Notes under the pieces: generated by a model
Told to the model about the DNA's origin: nothing
Seen by the model: the letters and a program-made list of their open reading frames with translations, nothing else
Database searches by the model: none
Assembly (NCBI GenBank): GCA_027596035.1
Contig: JADGJA010000011.1
Span: forward strand, 1 to 64,000
Source of the DNA: Thoreauomyces humboldtii
Lineage: Eukaryota; Chytridiomycota; Chytridiomycetes; Spizellomycetales; Powellomycetaceae
Direction of reading: 5' to 3'
Length of the DNA: 64,000 bases
Shown here: positions 47,098 to 58,721 of the stretch, piece by piece
Layout: each line of letters opens with the position of its first letter
How positions within the stretch are numbered: the stretch's first letter is position 1
Made by a program: the position numbers and the translations under genes

Positions 47098-49599
47098 TTA
47101 ATGAAGCGTGCCAAACTTCTGGCCACCCATTCCCATGGTGCCGGCGCAGGTTCCTGGTTCCTCGATGACTTGGCGAGCAGTCTGACCCATGGACCTCCTG
47201 ACTACCATCTCTTTAAAACCGCCGGCCCCCTCGGCGCCTGCCGCACCCCTCGACGCGAGCTCGTCCATGACCCGCATGGTGATCTCACCGCCTGCGACCT
47301 CGGTCATGACGCGATGAAGAAGGAGCATCCCCGTCTTGCTGGCGCTGAAGGTGCGACTCTGGTGTTGCAAAATGTTGATCGACATCGTCGCTCGGTGCTT
47401 CAGAGTTGATGATAGGGACGTTGGGTCATCGGAAGCGGAGGACGGGTAATCACGCTGCATTAACGCAATCTGACGTGCCGCGATGAGGTTGATCAATCCC
47501 TGTAAGAAAGAAAGAAAGCGGGGATCGAGAGAATGCGGTTTCAGCTCTCTATTTCCTATACGTTGGAAGACTTGCCGATGCGGGGCCATACCAGTTGACA
47601 GACGCAGTAGCCAAAGAAAGGGGTATCCCGTCTTCGTTTCGGTTCACACCTATACGCCATCTCTTCCAAGAGGGCGCTGCCTCGAGAAGCATGTTCGAGG
47701 GCCACGCCGAAGCTCGTGCTGTTCTGCCAGATGGTGAGGACCTCGTCCAGACGCGCGGCGGTGAGGAAGCTTGCCGCAATGTGAGGAGGCGTTTTGGACT
47801 CTCCCGACTTGTCGAGCTTCGTGGCGATCTGGTTCCCCATGGCCATCATGTTGTAGTCGGGTCCGTGAAGGGTCACCGCGCTCGCATGCCAGATGACCAG
47901 CGCGATGCCCCACTCATACGTCTCTTTGATCCACTGCTTCTCCCAGCAGAGACCCTGCCCCACGAGAGGGTCCTTCGGGTCCTTGACGCCGCTGTCGAGA
48001 GTCTGAACCCACTCGGGGAGCTTCTGATACCACAGGTCGAGCTCACCCTGGTAAGTGCCAAACTCTCGTACCAGCTCATTCACGTCATCCTGAGGACCAG
48101 GAGCGAATGGCAGGATGTTGACCACGTTGCACTGTTGTCTATATCGAGTGACGCGATTGAAGAGCGCCGTTAGGGCGGCGATGTAGCCGTTGGGACCGAT
48201 GACCGAGTGAACTTGCTCGGCGGCAAAGCATCCGCTGTAAAATTCTTGCAGGGTTTGCGTTCGTGGAACCACTGGCGATGGAGGACAGAGACCGTATCTC
48301 GTCGCGTGAAACAGCGAGTCTGGGCACGGGAGCAACAGCTGGTTCGCATACTCTCCATCCGAGATCATCTGTGGACGCTTCGAGGCCGCACTGCCCGAAG
48401 CATCATAGTTCCTGGTCCACCACCATATCCTTCTGCTCTCCTCCGCCATGATTTGCTGAGGGGCGAGACCTCCGATGAGCTCGTGAGATGGCACATCCGA
48501 TCCTCCGATGGCCGCCATCTCCTTGTAAAGTCCGAGGAATCGGGCAAGGGTCACAGAGTTGCCTAGCCACATGTACGACGCCATCCAGAGAGTATTTTCG
48601 ACTCCGAACAGCGTAAGATGAAGAAGACTTTTCAACGTGTTCATGTCGGGTTTGTCGAGAACCGCCAAAGTCAAACGTTTGGCTCTCTCGTAGAAGGTCT
48701 TCTCCACCAGATCCTTTTGCTCCTCGTAAATCGGATGATAACGAGCAGCGCAAGCGAGCATAGAATATAGGAGCGCTGGACTCAGGCCCCGCGGCGATGT
48801 CGGTCCAGGGAAAGGGTAAACAGGTGGTAGGCTCGCGGGCTGAGAAGCCGAGCGATAGAAGGCTGCTTCATGAATGATGGGAATCGTGCATGGCAAGCGT
48901 TCAAAGTAGAGGCAGAGGATTTCGCTCAAAATGGTGGTACTCGGAAGTGGTGGAAGGTCATCGAACAAGGTGGGTGGCCGAGCCTCCAACCCGTCCCGAG
49001 AAGCGGAGAGCTGGGAGACGACATTGTGTATGCTCGGCATGGATAGCCATGATGCAGGCTCCTGAGATGGGCAATGTTGAATGGTCTGGATAACCAAAAA
49101 TTATCACGACTGGTCAAGTATAACTTACCAGCTCGACCGAGCTTTTCTGTGCATACACGTTGGATTTCTGCTGCTCCTGACGCTGGTATTGCTGCGTCTC
49201 CGATCCGTGGCGGGATGACACCGAGCCGCCTGAGACCGACCAAGGCGACTGAGAAGGGTTCGGCGTGGTCTGCGGGAACGCTGATGAGGGAGTCTCGGAG
49301 GCCGGGCTATCGAAGACGTTGGTTTCGAAGAGACTCCAGTTCTGCGTCGAGCCCTCGGGAGAAAGGGAGGCGTTCGCCCTCGCGGCGGCGTCCAACTGCT
49401 GGGTGTATTCCGGCATGAACTGGGTGCTCATGTCCGTTTCCATAGGCGGGTAACCTTTCGCAAAGTACGAGGTCATGCGTTCGTAGTCCAAGTTGTCCTG
49501 AAGCGAATCTGGAGCTGCAGGGTTCATGGACGACGCGAATCCACGAGAATCGTCGGCTGAGGGCACCGACGTAGCGTGCTGATGATTCGGGTTCGCCAT
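47098..49599 (-). CDS. Fungal-specific transcription factor domain protein, no visible zinc cluster
   Basis: Three exons, about 800 residues. Exon 1 (49599 to about 49130) is Gln/Ser/Pro-rich. Exon 2 carries a domain like the fungal Zn2Cys6 middle-homology region: LSEILCLYFERLPCTIPIIHE, YSMLACAARYHP, KSLLHLTLFG, NSVTLARFLGLYKE and ESRRIWWWTRNYD. Exon 3, after a GTATAG donor (join SSN|GLI), continues helical and ends in a Gly-rich tail. A binuclear cluster of six cysteines should precede this domain, but exon 1 has no cysteines and the 600 bases upstream encode no such motif. It may be a cofactor-like paralogue, or a distant 5' exon may be missed. It is divergent from YOP1. Confidence 0.82.
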
Positions 49600-50202
49600 C
49601 TTGGCACTGCAGAGGAAAGAGGACTCCTTTAGAAAGTTCCAAAAGAGGCGCGATCCGAAGTGAAACTCGAGAAAGGTTCAGCGGAGAGTGTTGTATGTAT
49701 GGGTATGAACGTTGCGGAAGGGACTCAGTCGGGAGCGTGACCTCGAGTGCGTGATGTTTGGACTGGGTTGCAAGCGATAGAGCGCGTTCCCATTTGCCTG
49801 TCTGATGCAAACGCCTTGCGATATTCCGTTGTCTTTGGACGTTGAAATCCCCGTGGAGGGTTGAGAGTGATGATAGGCGAAGTTGGGAGGGGTGCGTCGG
49901 TGATTCTGGAAACGGCTGGGCCACTAGACGGTGTGAGAGGGCACAGGCGAGTGAGGGGATATGAGGTGAGAAGGGAAAACCGAGCAGCTGGCACTCACTT
50001 TTTAGCCCCCTGGCGGTGGATTGGCTCTGAACGACTCTTCTCCAGGACAGGTAGGGTTGGCCAACCCTAGCATTCCGCTTACATTGAAGCCCTAACCTTA
50101 CCCAAGGGCCAACCGACTCGTCCAGCCCTCCGTCTCCGCTCACGGCATGTGCAATTCTCCTCATTACGGTCCATTCGCAGACGAACATTCCGCATAGCAA
50201 TC
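49600..50202. other. Divergent promoter region, transcription factor / YOP1
   Basis: Contains the palindrome described at 50052-50069 and a further CCCTAACC word at 50090. No gene is supported: a long frame on the minus strand across 49307-50200 overlaps exon 1 in another phase and is a shadow. Confidence 0.55.
50052..50069. promoter_or_regulatory. 18-bp perfect palindrome upstream of YOP1
   Basis: TAGGGTTGGCCAACCCTA reads the same on both strands, 134 bases before the YOP1 start. Each arm is a TAGGGTT word, and a CCCTAACC copy follows 20 bases on. A dimeric repressor site or a Tbf1/Taz-like TTAGGG-binding site is plausible; function is inferred from symmetry only. Confidence 0.5.
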
Positions 50203-50953
50203 ATGGCAGACAAATTCCAAATGTATCTGAAGCAGTTTGACATCGAGCTCTCCAAGGTGAGTACGCGTGAACTCCTGTGTTCAAGACCTTTGTCTCACTC
50301 CGCCTTCTCGTCCTTGCGCACTTCGTGTAGGTGCCCATCGCCGTGGAGGTCGAGCGTCGCACAGGCCTTCCCAAGACGTACATTGTCGGCGGTCTGGCCA
50401 CTTTCGGTGGTCTCCTCATCTTTCTGAACGTCTGGGGCCAGCTCCTGACGAATCTGCTGGGCTTCCTGTACCCGGCTTACGCGAGTTTCAAGGCCGTCGA
50501 GAGCGTCTCCAAAGCCGATGATACTCAGTGGCTCACCGTACGCATCACGCTATGAAGCCATGTCATTCATCACCGAGCGCCTCTCTTACGTCCGTTCCTC
50601 TTGCAGTACTGGGTGGTCTTCGGTTTCATGAACGTCCTCGAGTTTTTCAGCGACTTCCTACTTCATTGGATCCCCTTCTATTACATGTTCAAGGCTGGAC
50701 TGATCATGTACCTTATCCGTAAGTCTGGGCCTTGTTTTCTCCACGTCTTTGACGTGCTAAGCCCAGCATCCATCGTCTCATCTTCTATCCTGCAACAGTC
50801 CCCCAGTTTACTGGCGCCCAGGTCTTGTACGGACGAATTCGTCCCTATCTGCTGTCCGAGGAACGAGTGATTGACGACAACTTTGCAAAGCTGAGGACGT
50901 CCGCGACTGCTGGCGCCACGGCATTTGCGGCCGACGCCCTGAAGAAGGATTAG
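50203..50953 (+). CDS. YOP1: YOP1/DP1 (REEP5/HVA22) ER-shaping protein
   Basis: Curvature-generating membrane protein of tubular ER. Four exons (50203-50256, 50331-50537, 50607-50718, 50799-50953) give 175 residues, the normal size. The TB2/DP1/HVA22 domain is complete: LLTNLLGFLYPAYASFKAVE, DDTQWLTYWVVFGFMNVLEF and FFSDFLLHWIPFYYMFKAG. These form two hydrophobic hairpins. The tail has PQFTGAQVLYGRIRPYL and an Ala-rich amphipathic end. The first exon is only 18 codons. It reads away from the transcription-factor-like gene. Confidence 0.97.
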
Positions 50954-51235
50954 ACGGCTCCAATTCGTCACTGGTTTTTGGTCAATGGGCCGTACATCCG
51001 TCCGCTTACCGGTCGGCCTCTGAAAGTAGCTGGTGTCTTACCCCATACCTTTTGTCTGCATGCATCCCTTTCGCTTCACCTTCATAATCACGACCCGCAA
51101 AAGGCAGCAACTGTTCATTTACTGGTATCGCTACAGAAGCTGTCGAATACACGGTCTGCCGTCTTCGAGTTTTGGACATGCACCTCGCCTGCGGACGATG
51201 CACCCGTCGTCAGCTCCTCGTTTTTGCTTATCAAT

Positions 51236-54200
51236 ATGCAACGAAGAGGGACAACATCAGAATTCATTGCTCGCAGAGACTCGCGTAGGGAGTCTACAGC
51301 GCCGCTTTTCCGCAAAAACTCGTCCATTCCCCTTCAGTCAAGGCTCCACGATGTCACCCCGTCGGCCAATCTTCGGCGGTCAACTTACGCAGAACCTGCC
51401 TTGGTCAACACAGATCCGGATGCAGTGTTTCAGAAGCACTCTGTGTCGGACGTGAGGGCGATCCTGGCTAGGACAAGGTCGATCACCTTTCGTCCTTTAG
51501 ATCACCTTGCCCATGAGAAAGTACTGACTTCTCCGTCTACCTTGTAGCGTGGATATCGAGCGCAAGAAGCAGGACTTGCGCGTCATGGTTGGGTAAAACC
51601 CATCGTAGACTGCTCCGGAATGAGTCACTATGCTTACTTTGGAATCTTCGACGAAGGGAGCGATACCGGGACCTCATCGATGCTGCGGATGCCATTCAAT
51701 CGATGAGCAAGGCGGCCAGCGCCGTTGATGCCACATTTTCAGCGATGGGAGATGGGTGCGATGCGCAGGTGCTTCGAAAGCGCGTGGCGATGGTTCGCGG
51801 AAAGGATGCGGGACTCGGAACCGGTACTTTCTGCCTCATCTTACTACGCGCATAGGGAAATTTGACTGACGATGAGAACGCTGGGGTAGAGACGGAAAGG
51901 ATAGAGGTCTACTCTGTTGCCGCCCAGATCAAAGTTCTCGTGGACACCCCTGAACAGGTGAGAGGGACTACGCTCGGGATATGACGGCTATTTTTGTTGG
52001 GCCTGACTAGATATCTTCCAGATTTGGCATGCTTTGGAGGACAATGCTCACCTGAAGGCGTGCAGGCTGTACTTGGTAGCTAAGCAAGTCCACGAAAATG
52101 TCACCCACGCAGAAGACATGGCCGCATTACGACCGATGGTACGCATGCGTAGACGTACGATGTGGGCGCAACTCGCCTGACTAGGTCTCCGCAGTACTCC
52201 TTTCCCGTGGTCAAGCGTCAATGGAACACAGTGAGCCACTTCCGAGGCCAAATCGTGGAGCGTTCGGTCAACTTTCTCGGTAGCGTACGAGAAACGCCTC
52301 AAGTAGGTAAAAGGCACGTCGTTAATATTGGTATCCTCGCATCTGACCCGAGCTGTTCAGAGTACAACCGGCACACTGTGTGCTGTCATGCTGCTGACGG
52401 ACTGCTCGCAAAGGCACGCAATGGAGCGCCTGCTATTTGCACGCCGCACCACCCTCGTGTCCTGTGTGAAACCGCCTGCTCCCGAAACACCAGCAGAAAT
52501 CATCGCACGTATTTGCATGCTACTGGATTTTGCGCGCAAAACCCTAGAAGACGTGCAAAGCATCTTCACCTCGTCCACCTCATCCGAACCTCCCTTGCTC
52601 GAGACGACGATGAGGCAGCTTACACAAGTAGACGTGACCGGATCCACTACGATAGCAGACTTGTATAAGGAAAAGACGAATCTCCACGTCATTTACCGAC
52701 ACCTTCCGCCATCAATAGCGTCACACCGGCCACAAGCGAACGATGAAAGGCATCGTTCTTTGCCTCCAGACGCTATTCGGGACGCTGTAGCAAGTTGGAT
52801 TCAAGCTGTCCGCGAAGTTATGGTTGTTAGTGTGACTAGCTGGCTGTCAGGGGTCCAGAGAGCCGCAACGCTAGCAAGCATTTGGAAGCAGGTGTTGCTC
52901 CATACAAGTCAGCGGGAAACTGGAACTGTTCAGAAACACTGGCGCCAGGTACGTTACAGGTTCAAGTGCTCCAACAACGCCAACTCACTATGGAACAAAC
53001 CTATAGCTATGTTTAGATCTTTTCAAAAAGCCTTTCTCCTTATGGACAGACGTATTTAGAGCCCCGTTCAACGACGCTGCTGAAGCTGTAATACGGTCCT
53101 CGTTCCGACCTCTTTCCAACCAGCCCAATCAGCTCATTGGAACATTATTGCGAAGCCGCGGGGACATGTCAACAGTCGGTATGTACCAAATACTTGTTTC
53201 GCCGCTCTGAACGATTCATTCATTTGTAGTCATAGATCGACACATGGCCGAATACGTCTGGAGTACGGACAATTTTGCTGCAGGCAGCATCAACCTTGAA
53301 GACACGGCGGACATAGTTTACCGGGGCGAGACACCCGCGCTTGCGAAGTTGGGAGCTGCCTTCGAAAGTATATTGAAAGATGTAACCGACGATGCCTCGG
53401 CACTGTTCCAGAAATCAGTGCCTGATCCGGACGATGCTTTCCGCAGTACGACGTAAGTAGTACATACTCAGCAGGCCCTGTCACAATGCTGACTCTCGAC
53501 CCTCCAGCGACTCGGAACGCATCTTCCACGCTTTCAGCACCATCCTCGCTGCCGCCGTTACCGACTACCGGGAGGGATTGATGAGTCTCTTGCGGAGCCG
53601 GGCGGAAAGCATCGTGAAGACGGACGACGAAAACGCGGAGAAAGGTGTCGTCTTTCGTATTTTCACGCCCCTGTCGACCAAAACAAACTGATGTTACTCG
53701 CTCCACCTCAGCTTTGCAAATCGACGCTTGTTTGTTCGTTGGTCGAGTTGGAAGAAGTGTCGCGCTACGACTTCGCCGGTTAAGCGCCACGCCCGGCATA
53801 GGTATCGGTCCGCAAGGGCTCCAAAGCGAAGAGTTCGGTGAGTGAATGAGTTCACGAAGTCCATGTCTAGAGCTTGGCCTAACAAACTTGTAGCCGCGAA
53901 ACTGATCAGCCTGGAGCAACTGCTTCTGGAAGTGTACCATGCCGCACATGACATATGGATAGATGTTATTGCTGATCGATTACGAGGCGTGGTCGCTGCC
54001 CAAGCAGATCGTTCAGCCTGGGCTCAAAAAGACTACATGCTCTCCTGGGAAGGTACGTTGTAATGATAACCGTCAACCGCGTAATTGTGGTGTAGCTGAT
54101 GGGGCTACTCTCGCTGTCGTTAGGTGGGTTACCTGCTCAGCCATCGCCATATGTCATAGTCACGCTCTTTGATCTTTGTCGAGAGTGGAATCGCGTTGCT

Positions 54201-55192
54201 GGTTTCACACTCGAAAAAGTACGGTTATAACGAAGGTTATGATTTCGCTCGTTTCCCATGCTAACGTGCTGTAATCTTTCAGACAGCATTACTGAGATTG
54301 ATGGCGCGCACGCATCATTCCTTGGCTGGCTTGTACTCGGCTTTGATGCCAGACGCGCCAGATCCTGACGCAGCAACCCAATTGGCATTTGACTATGCCT
54401 ATTTCAGTGCCGTGTTGTCACCAGAGGAAGCTGTTCAATTGATGGTACGTATGGCTGGGCGGAAGGCTTTGGAGCGCTGCTGCTGATAACAGACCACCTT
54501 CCATAGGACGAAATAAGATTACCAGAAGTTTCTCGCAAGTCGATCAAGGACTTCTGGCGGGGAACTGGAACCTTGTTTGGTTCCTTCCTTATAGCGCACG
54601 GGATAGATACCCCCGTCAGGTTAGGACTGATTGCAAAGGTCTGCCTGATACACGTTCCCTAAATGCTCACAGTCCTTGGAGCAGCACGACCAAAGCAGTT
54701 ACGGAGAACTACAACATCATCCCGCTAGCGGCACCGCCCCCTCGCTTTACGCCCCTACCGGTCCCCGCCACCGTCAACCGCTTCTCGACAGCCTCAAACC
54801 AGCAGGCTGCATCAGCGACCACTCTTCGCGTGACCGACAGTGGCTGCAGCAGCACGCATCAAGGTCTCGTAGGGCCAACACCGGCCCACAGACGGGTGTC
54901 TTTGATCCCCGATCCCCTTCCACAATCAAGTCGGCCGCCCGTTCCCGAGAAAAACAGACCTTCAAAGCCGCCAGCGCTGCGTCTACGCCCGGGCCAGCGG
55001 GGACCCCCACAACCATCGCAGCAAGCATCGATCTCTGCGTCTCGCACGCAGATCCACCTGCCCGGACAGGGCCTGGGCAAGACCATCGAATCGCTCACAA
55101 GCGGCGCGCGGAACGTTTTCAGCGGGGTGCTGGACTACACGTCCCAGGTCGGGAGTCCTGTGATGGGACGGAAGCGACCGGGCGGAAGTTGA
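51236..55192 (+). CDS. COG1: COG1, conserved oligomeric Golgi complex subunit 1
   Basis: Tethering subunit for retrograde intra-Golgi vesicles, roughly 900 residues from about ten exons. After a disordered basic N-terminus, the family signature appears: HSVSDVRAILARTRS, then DIERKKQDLRVMVGERYRDL, then DAADAIQSMSKAA. The middle follows with RLYLVAKQVHENV and FPVVKRQWNTVSHFR. A long helical middle and C-terminal third (FSTILAAAVTDYREGL, LTRSLLRLMARTHH-like helices) fit COG1. The last exon is reached through a phase-2 donor GTTAGG near 54617, giving SPWSSTTKAVTENYNIIPLA and a Pro-rich tail. A competing frame in this exon lacks that continuity. An intron near 51827-51892 is needed to skip an in-frame stop. 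Identity rests on the N-terminal signature; some internal joins are provisional. Confidence 0.78.
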
Positions 55193-56183
55193 ACTTGTCG
55201 TCACCGGTACTCGAAATGGGAAAACAAACTCCCCACCTTCTTGGCGAGGCCGAGCCTTTACCCCACGATCCTATTGTAATTTGACAATCAACTATGAGGG
55301 GAAAAGAGAAAGGACTTGGCAGACCCGAGCCGTTCGGCAAATACAAAGGTTGACCGGGGAACTCGTGTGAGCGCATATATTTCTTGTGCTCACACCCGTT
55401 CCCACTTTTCCTGGTCCCAGCAAGAAGTTTTTGGGAAGGGGTGGGAAAAACCAGAGCGCAGCGACTCAGCGAGGGCTGGAGGGCTGGTGCCGCCACCACT
55501 GTCGAACCAGACTTCAAACGCACAAAAAGAAAAAAAAGGATTTCCAGGGAAAATGCGCCATGCCGGGGACCACAACGGCCTCCGCGATTCTCCCTTCTGT
55601 TTCGGTTTTACGCGTTCGGGCTCTCGTTTGATGCTGCGCACGGGGGTCTCTCCTTGGCAGTGGTGGTGGAAACGCTCGCATCTCTCCCTCCCTTTTTTTC
55701 TCTCCGCAGGGGAAACAAACGAGGAGTGTTGGTGGCATAACGAACAAAAGATTGTTTTGAGATGTGTGCGCACTGAGGAGAGTTGGGCCTTTCCCGCGCG
55801 ACCAATTGGCCTCAATCCCCGTGTCTCGGGTTGCTCCTGAGCCGCGCGTCTGTTGCGCGCTCACGCCGACGGACGGTTAACTTTTTTCCCTGAAGGAGGG
55901 GGGGATCTTGTGTGTGCTGAGGGAGAGGGGGATACAGACGTGCTGCTTGCCACTGCTTCGCTTTCCGTTCGGTGGTTCGAGGTCGTCACACCTTTCCCTC
56001 GGCCGCACTTTAGACTCCGACGACGTTGGTTAATACCACAGTCTACGAACCACAGGACCACTGGTGCTTCATCGCTCCAAAACCCGCAAATAGTCGTTTC
56101 GTTTTCCCTGCCGCCCAGTCAGATCCCAGATCCAACCGTAGACGAGCGGGGACCTTGCTCATCTCACTTCCACCTCCGTCGCC
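55193..56183. other. Intergenic, promoter and leader of the SAP-domain gene
   Basis: Frames exist on both strands but are Ser/Arg/Phe-rich shadows with no domain. A purine run (AAAAAGAAAAAAAAGG near 55520) and a pyrimidine run near 55690 stand out. Probably a long 5' UTR plus promoter. Confidence 0.5.
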
Positions 56184-58163
56184 ATGTCTCAATTCGATAT
56201 GCACGATCCAAACTCCGCTGACAGCAGCAACCACTTCTTCTTCGCTCCGCACACTTCCGTGACGCCCCCAGAGTTCCACTTGCAACATCTACAGCAACAG
56301 GATGTGCACAATGAGGCCATGTCTGACTGGCTGAACGCCAGCGAAGCCATGGACATTGCCACCGACGCGGGATACCAACTCGAATACGCGCCCATGTCTC
56401 CACCGGGGAACCCGATCAGCAAGATGCAGTTCGGTCAGTCCGCGTCGTCGCCTCCCATGTACTCTGTAATGGACTCGCTCGGTGCTGCCACGGCTCAGAT
56501 GAGCATGAGCAACACGACGTCCATGCTCTCCCCGCAAGTCAACCGAAGCCGTTCCCACTCGGACGGAGCCGAGCGGTCACAGCTCCCTGTGCTGCAGGAC
56601 GCCATGGAAGGTTTCTTTCAGCAACAGCAGCAACAGCAGCTGCAGTTCTACCCTCAGTTCTCTCAGCCGGTCTTGTCGGGACTGATCAGTCCGCCGGCCC
56701 TCGCACCGGACAACACCCAATTTAGCATGTTTCCCTTGTTTCACATGCAGCCAACGTCTGCCACACCTCTGGAGTTCCAGCAGCCTTTCCTTCAGCAGCA
56801 CCAGCAGCAACAATACATTCAGCAGCCAGCGGTCCAACAAGCCGGGATTGGTCGTCGCCCGCGGGCCAACACTATTCCGGGGTCGTCTGCTCTGCACCTT
56901 CTCAACAGCGAAGTAGGAACCTACAACAGCAGCAACGGGTTAGACACGACGAGCCAGGCCGGAGCTGGTCTCCCTTACTCGCCGATTGCCCACAAGGTGG
57001 TTGCACCGAAGCGAGATCTCCCTGCCCCGTACTCAAAGTCGCCTCATGTGCGACATAGCAATAGCATCGGTAGCCTTCACAGAGGTGCAGCCATTGTTGT
57101 GCCCTCGCGGACCCACCCAGGACTCACACCAATCTCCACCGGCGCTCCGTTTGCCTCTTCCATGACTTCTCGTCCCGCAAGCATGGCGACAGCGCTGCCG
57201 ATTTCCACGCCAATCTCTTCGCCCCTCTACCCTCTTCAGTCGGCACCAGCTACTTCCACCTCGTTCTTCCCCTCTTCGCCCCTCCCCATCTCCAGCGCAG
57301 GCGCTGCGCGATTGAACGCCGTTCCTATCCTCCCTATCTCTTCCACTCGGAAAATCAAGACCACGGAGGTGCCTCCCACCATTTCTAGTCCCGAGCAGTA
57401 CGCTAAGCTCGATGCGGCCCTCCTCGCGGCCGACTTTGACGACATCACCGTCACGGAGCTCAAAGAAATGCTTCGACAGCGCTCACTTCCCTCGTCGGGC
57501 AAGAAGGCGGTCCTGGTGCAGCGTCTTCAGGAGGAGATGACGCTGATCGGTCGGCGGGCTGACGGATCTCTGAAGAACGAGGATGATCCAAGGCATCCTC
57601 TGCACCACCAGGTGAAGCAGCTGCATCAGCTGAGGCAGCTCCAAGCATTCCATGCGAGTCTTCAAGGATTCGATACCGGTCTCCCAGACACCTCCGTGAC
57701 TCAATCGGGACCTGACAGCGCTGGCGCTGTTCCGTCGCCGGGTCTTCCTTTCCTGTCAGGAGCTACGAGTCCTCCGCCGACCCCTATCTCAGCCACTCCG
57801 TCTCTCTCCCCATCTCCCTCCCCGACAGCGGTCCCGGTCCACGCGAAGGCACCGACCCGGACTCGAGCCAGAGCCCACTCGGACCCTCGCTTCTCGCGTC
57901 CTTCCGCAAAGACCCTCGACCTCGGCAGTCCTCTTCGAAATGGGTTCCCCCACCCGTTGCGCAACCCCATCGGCATCCGATCCCAGGAGGAGGAGATGCA
58001 CGCCATGCAGACGAGCGAGAACGAGAAGGTCGCCCCTACGAGGTTCAGGCTGCTCGCACCGGCGCCGCCAAAGAAGCTCGTGGCGATCGCTCCGGCCGCA
58101 GGTCCCGCGTGGACCGCCAACGGCAACTCGTTCGTCAGCGCCAACACTTTCACGTCGCTTTGA
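56184..58163 (+). CDS. SAP-domain protein with Gln-rich N-terminus
   Basis: Single exon of 659 residues, start in CGCCATGT. The N-terminal 240 residues are Gln/Ser/Met-rich with poly-Gln blocks. RSRSHSD and RRPRANTIPG look like 14-3-3 or basophilic kinase sites. A SAP motif lies near residues 420-455: DDITVTELKEMLRQRSL, then PSSGKKAVLVQRLQEE. This helix-turn-helix binds AT-rich DNA or matrix regions. The C-terminal third is Ser/Pro-rich with another RSQEEEMH and ends in a hydrophobic patch. It is probably a nuclear transcription or chromatin factor. I do not recognise an orthologue. No introns, unlike most neighbours. Confidence 0.82.
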   Translation: MSQFDMHDPNSADSSNHFFFAPHTSVTPPEFHLQHLQQQDVHNEAMSDWLNASEAMDIATDAGYQLEYAPMSPPGNPISKMQFGQSASSPPMYSVMDSLGAATAQMSMSNTTSMLSPQVNRSRSHSDGAERSQLPVLQDAMEGFFQQQQQQQLQFYPQFSQPVLSGLISPPALAPDNTQFSMFPLFHMQPTSATPLEFQQPFLQQHQQQQYIQQPAVQQAGIGRRPRANTIPGSSALHLLNSEVGTYNSSNGLDTTSQAGAGLPYSPIAHKVVAPKRDLPAPYSKSPHVRHSNSIGSLHRGAAIVVPSRTHPGLTPISTGAPFASSMTSRPASMATALPISTPISSPLYPLQSAPATSTSFFPSSPLPISSAGAARLNAVPILPISSTRKIKTTEVPPTISSPEQYAKLDAALLAADFDDITVTELKEMLRQRSLPSSGKKAVLVQRLQEEMTLIGRRADGSLKNEDDPRHPLHHQVKQLHQLRQLQAFHASLQGFDTGLPDTSVTQSGPDSAGAVPSPGLPFLSGATSPPPTPISATPSLSPSPSPTAVPVHAKAPTRTRARAHSDPRFSRPSAKTLDLGSPLRNGFPHPLRNPIGIRSQEEEMHAMQTSENEKVAPTRFRLLAPAPPKKLVAIAPAAGPAWTANGNSFVSANTFTSL

Positions 58164-58527
58164 AGAGTCTTCGGCCCACGGGCCCCGCCTTTCGTACATT
58201 CTGTTATTGTTATTCCACCCTCAACCATCACAACTAGACTAGACCAGGACGTTTCCTCTTACATACATGTATCTATAAAATCATCACGCTTTGATTGGCT
58301 GATGCAACAGTCGTTCCCGGCCCTGGGTTTCCGTGTACCGGAAAGAGCTTCAGTGCACGCTTGCGCCGAGGCAGGACACGGTTCCCACTCTGACGTGCCC
58401 GTGCTGCAAAGCGTGGCGCTGGAGTTCATTTACCTTTTCTGAGATAAATTGCGTGTTCCCCAAAAAGTGGCAGGTGGCTTAGCTGCTGTGCCACGAAACA
58501 CTGCGGGCACAGTCCGTTCGGAAACAG
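58164..58527. other. 3' region of SAP gene and upstream region of U1
   Basis: The first part is the 3' end of the SAP-domain gene. A reverse CCAAT box (GATTGGCTGATG) lies at 58293. The part nearest U1 should hold its promoter. No coding frame is supported. Confidence 0.5.
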
Positions 58528-58535
58528 TATAAATA
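58528..58535 (+). promoter_or_regulatory. TATA box of the U1 snRNA gene
   Basis: TATAAATA ends 33 bases before the first base of the U1 transcript, a normal spacing for a polymerase II TATA box. Confidence 0.65.
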
Positions 58536-58567
58536 GCGGGTCTCCCTCGATCCCCCTTTGTTCAGGC

Positions 58568-58715
58568 ATACTTACCTGGTCGGGGGTTCCGGTGATCAAC
58601 AAGGCCGGGCCCAGTTACTGTTCTGGACATCGCACACACGTTCCGGAATGGTTGCTCTCCTTCCTCTAGGGGAAGCGAGACGGCACTATTTTTGCTTTCC
58701 CCAATTGGGATCTTA
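58568..58715 (+). ncRNA. U1 spliceosomal snRNA
   Basis: RNA that recognises 5' splice sites by base pairing. The 5' end ATACTTACCTGG is the universal U1 start, pairing to GURAGU donors like those used throughout this window. Next comes GATCAACAAGG, which matches the U1 stem-loop 1 hallmark GATCA-N2-AAGG, and CATCGCACAC, an equivalent of the U1A-binding loop. The Sm site ATTTTTG lies at 58688-58694. A short terminal hairpin (TCCCCAATTGGGA) closes it. The 3' end is estimated from this hairpin. Length near 148 bases is slightly short but within the fungal range. Confidence 0.93.
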
Positions 58716-58721
58716 TGAATT

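Noticed and set aside
49307..50200. 297-codon minus-strand ORF over the divergent promoter
   Set aside because: It overlaps exon 1 of the transcription-factor-like gene in another phase and contains no motif, so it is a shadow frame.
51827..51858. A 32-base intron in COG1
   Set aside because: Joining there puts an in-frame stop just downstream. A 66-base intron ending near 51892 keeps frame and continues with TERIEVYSV, so the very short intron is not needed.
54676..55284. 202-codon plus-strand ORF at the COG1 3' end
   Set aside because: It is one frame of the COG1 last exon read out of phase. The alternative frame joins in phase to the upstream exon through the GTTAGG donor and gives TENYNIIPLA.
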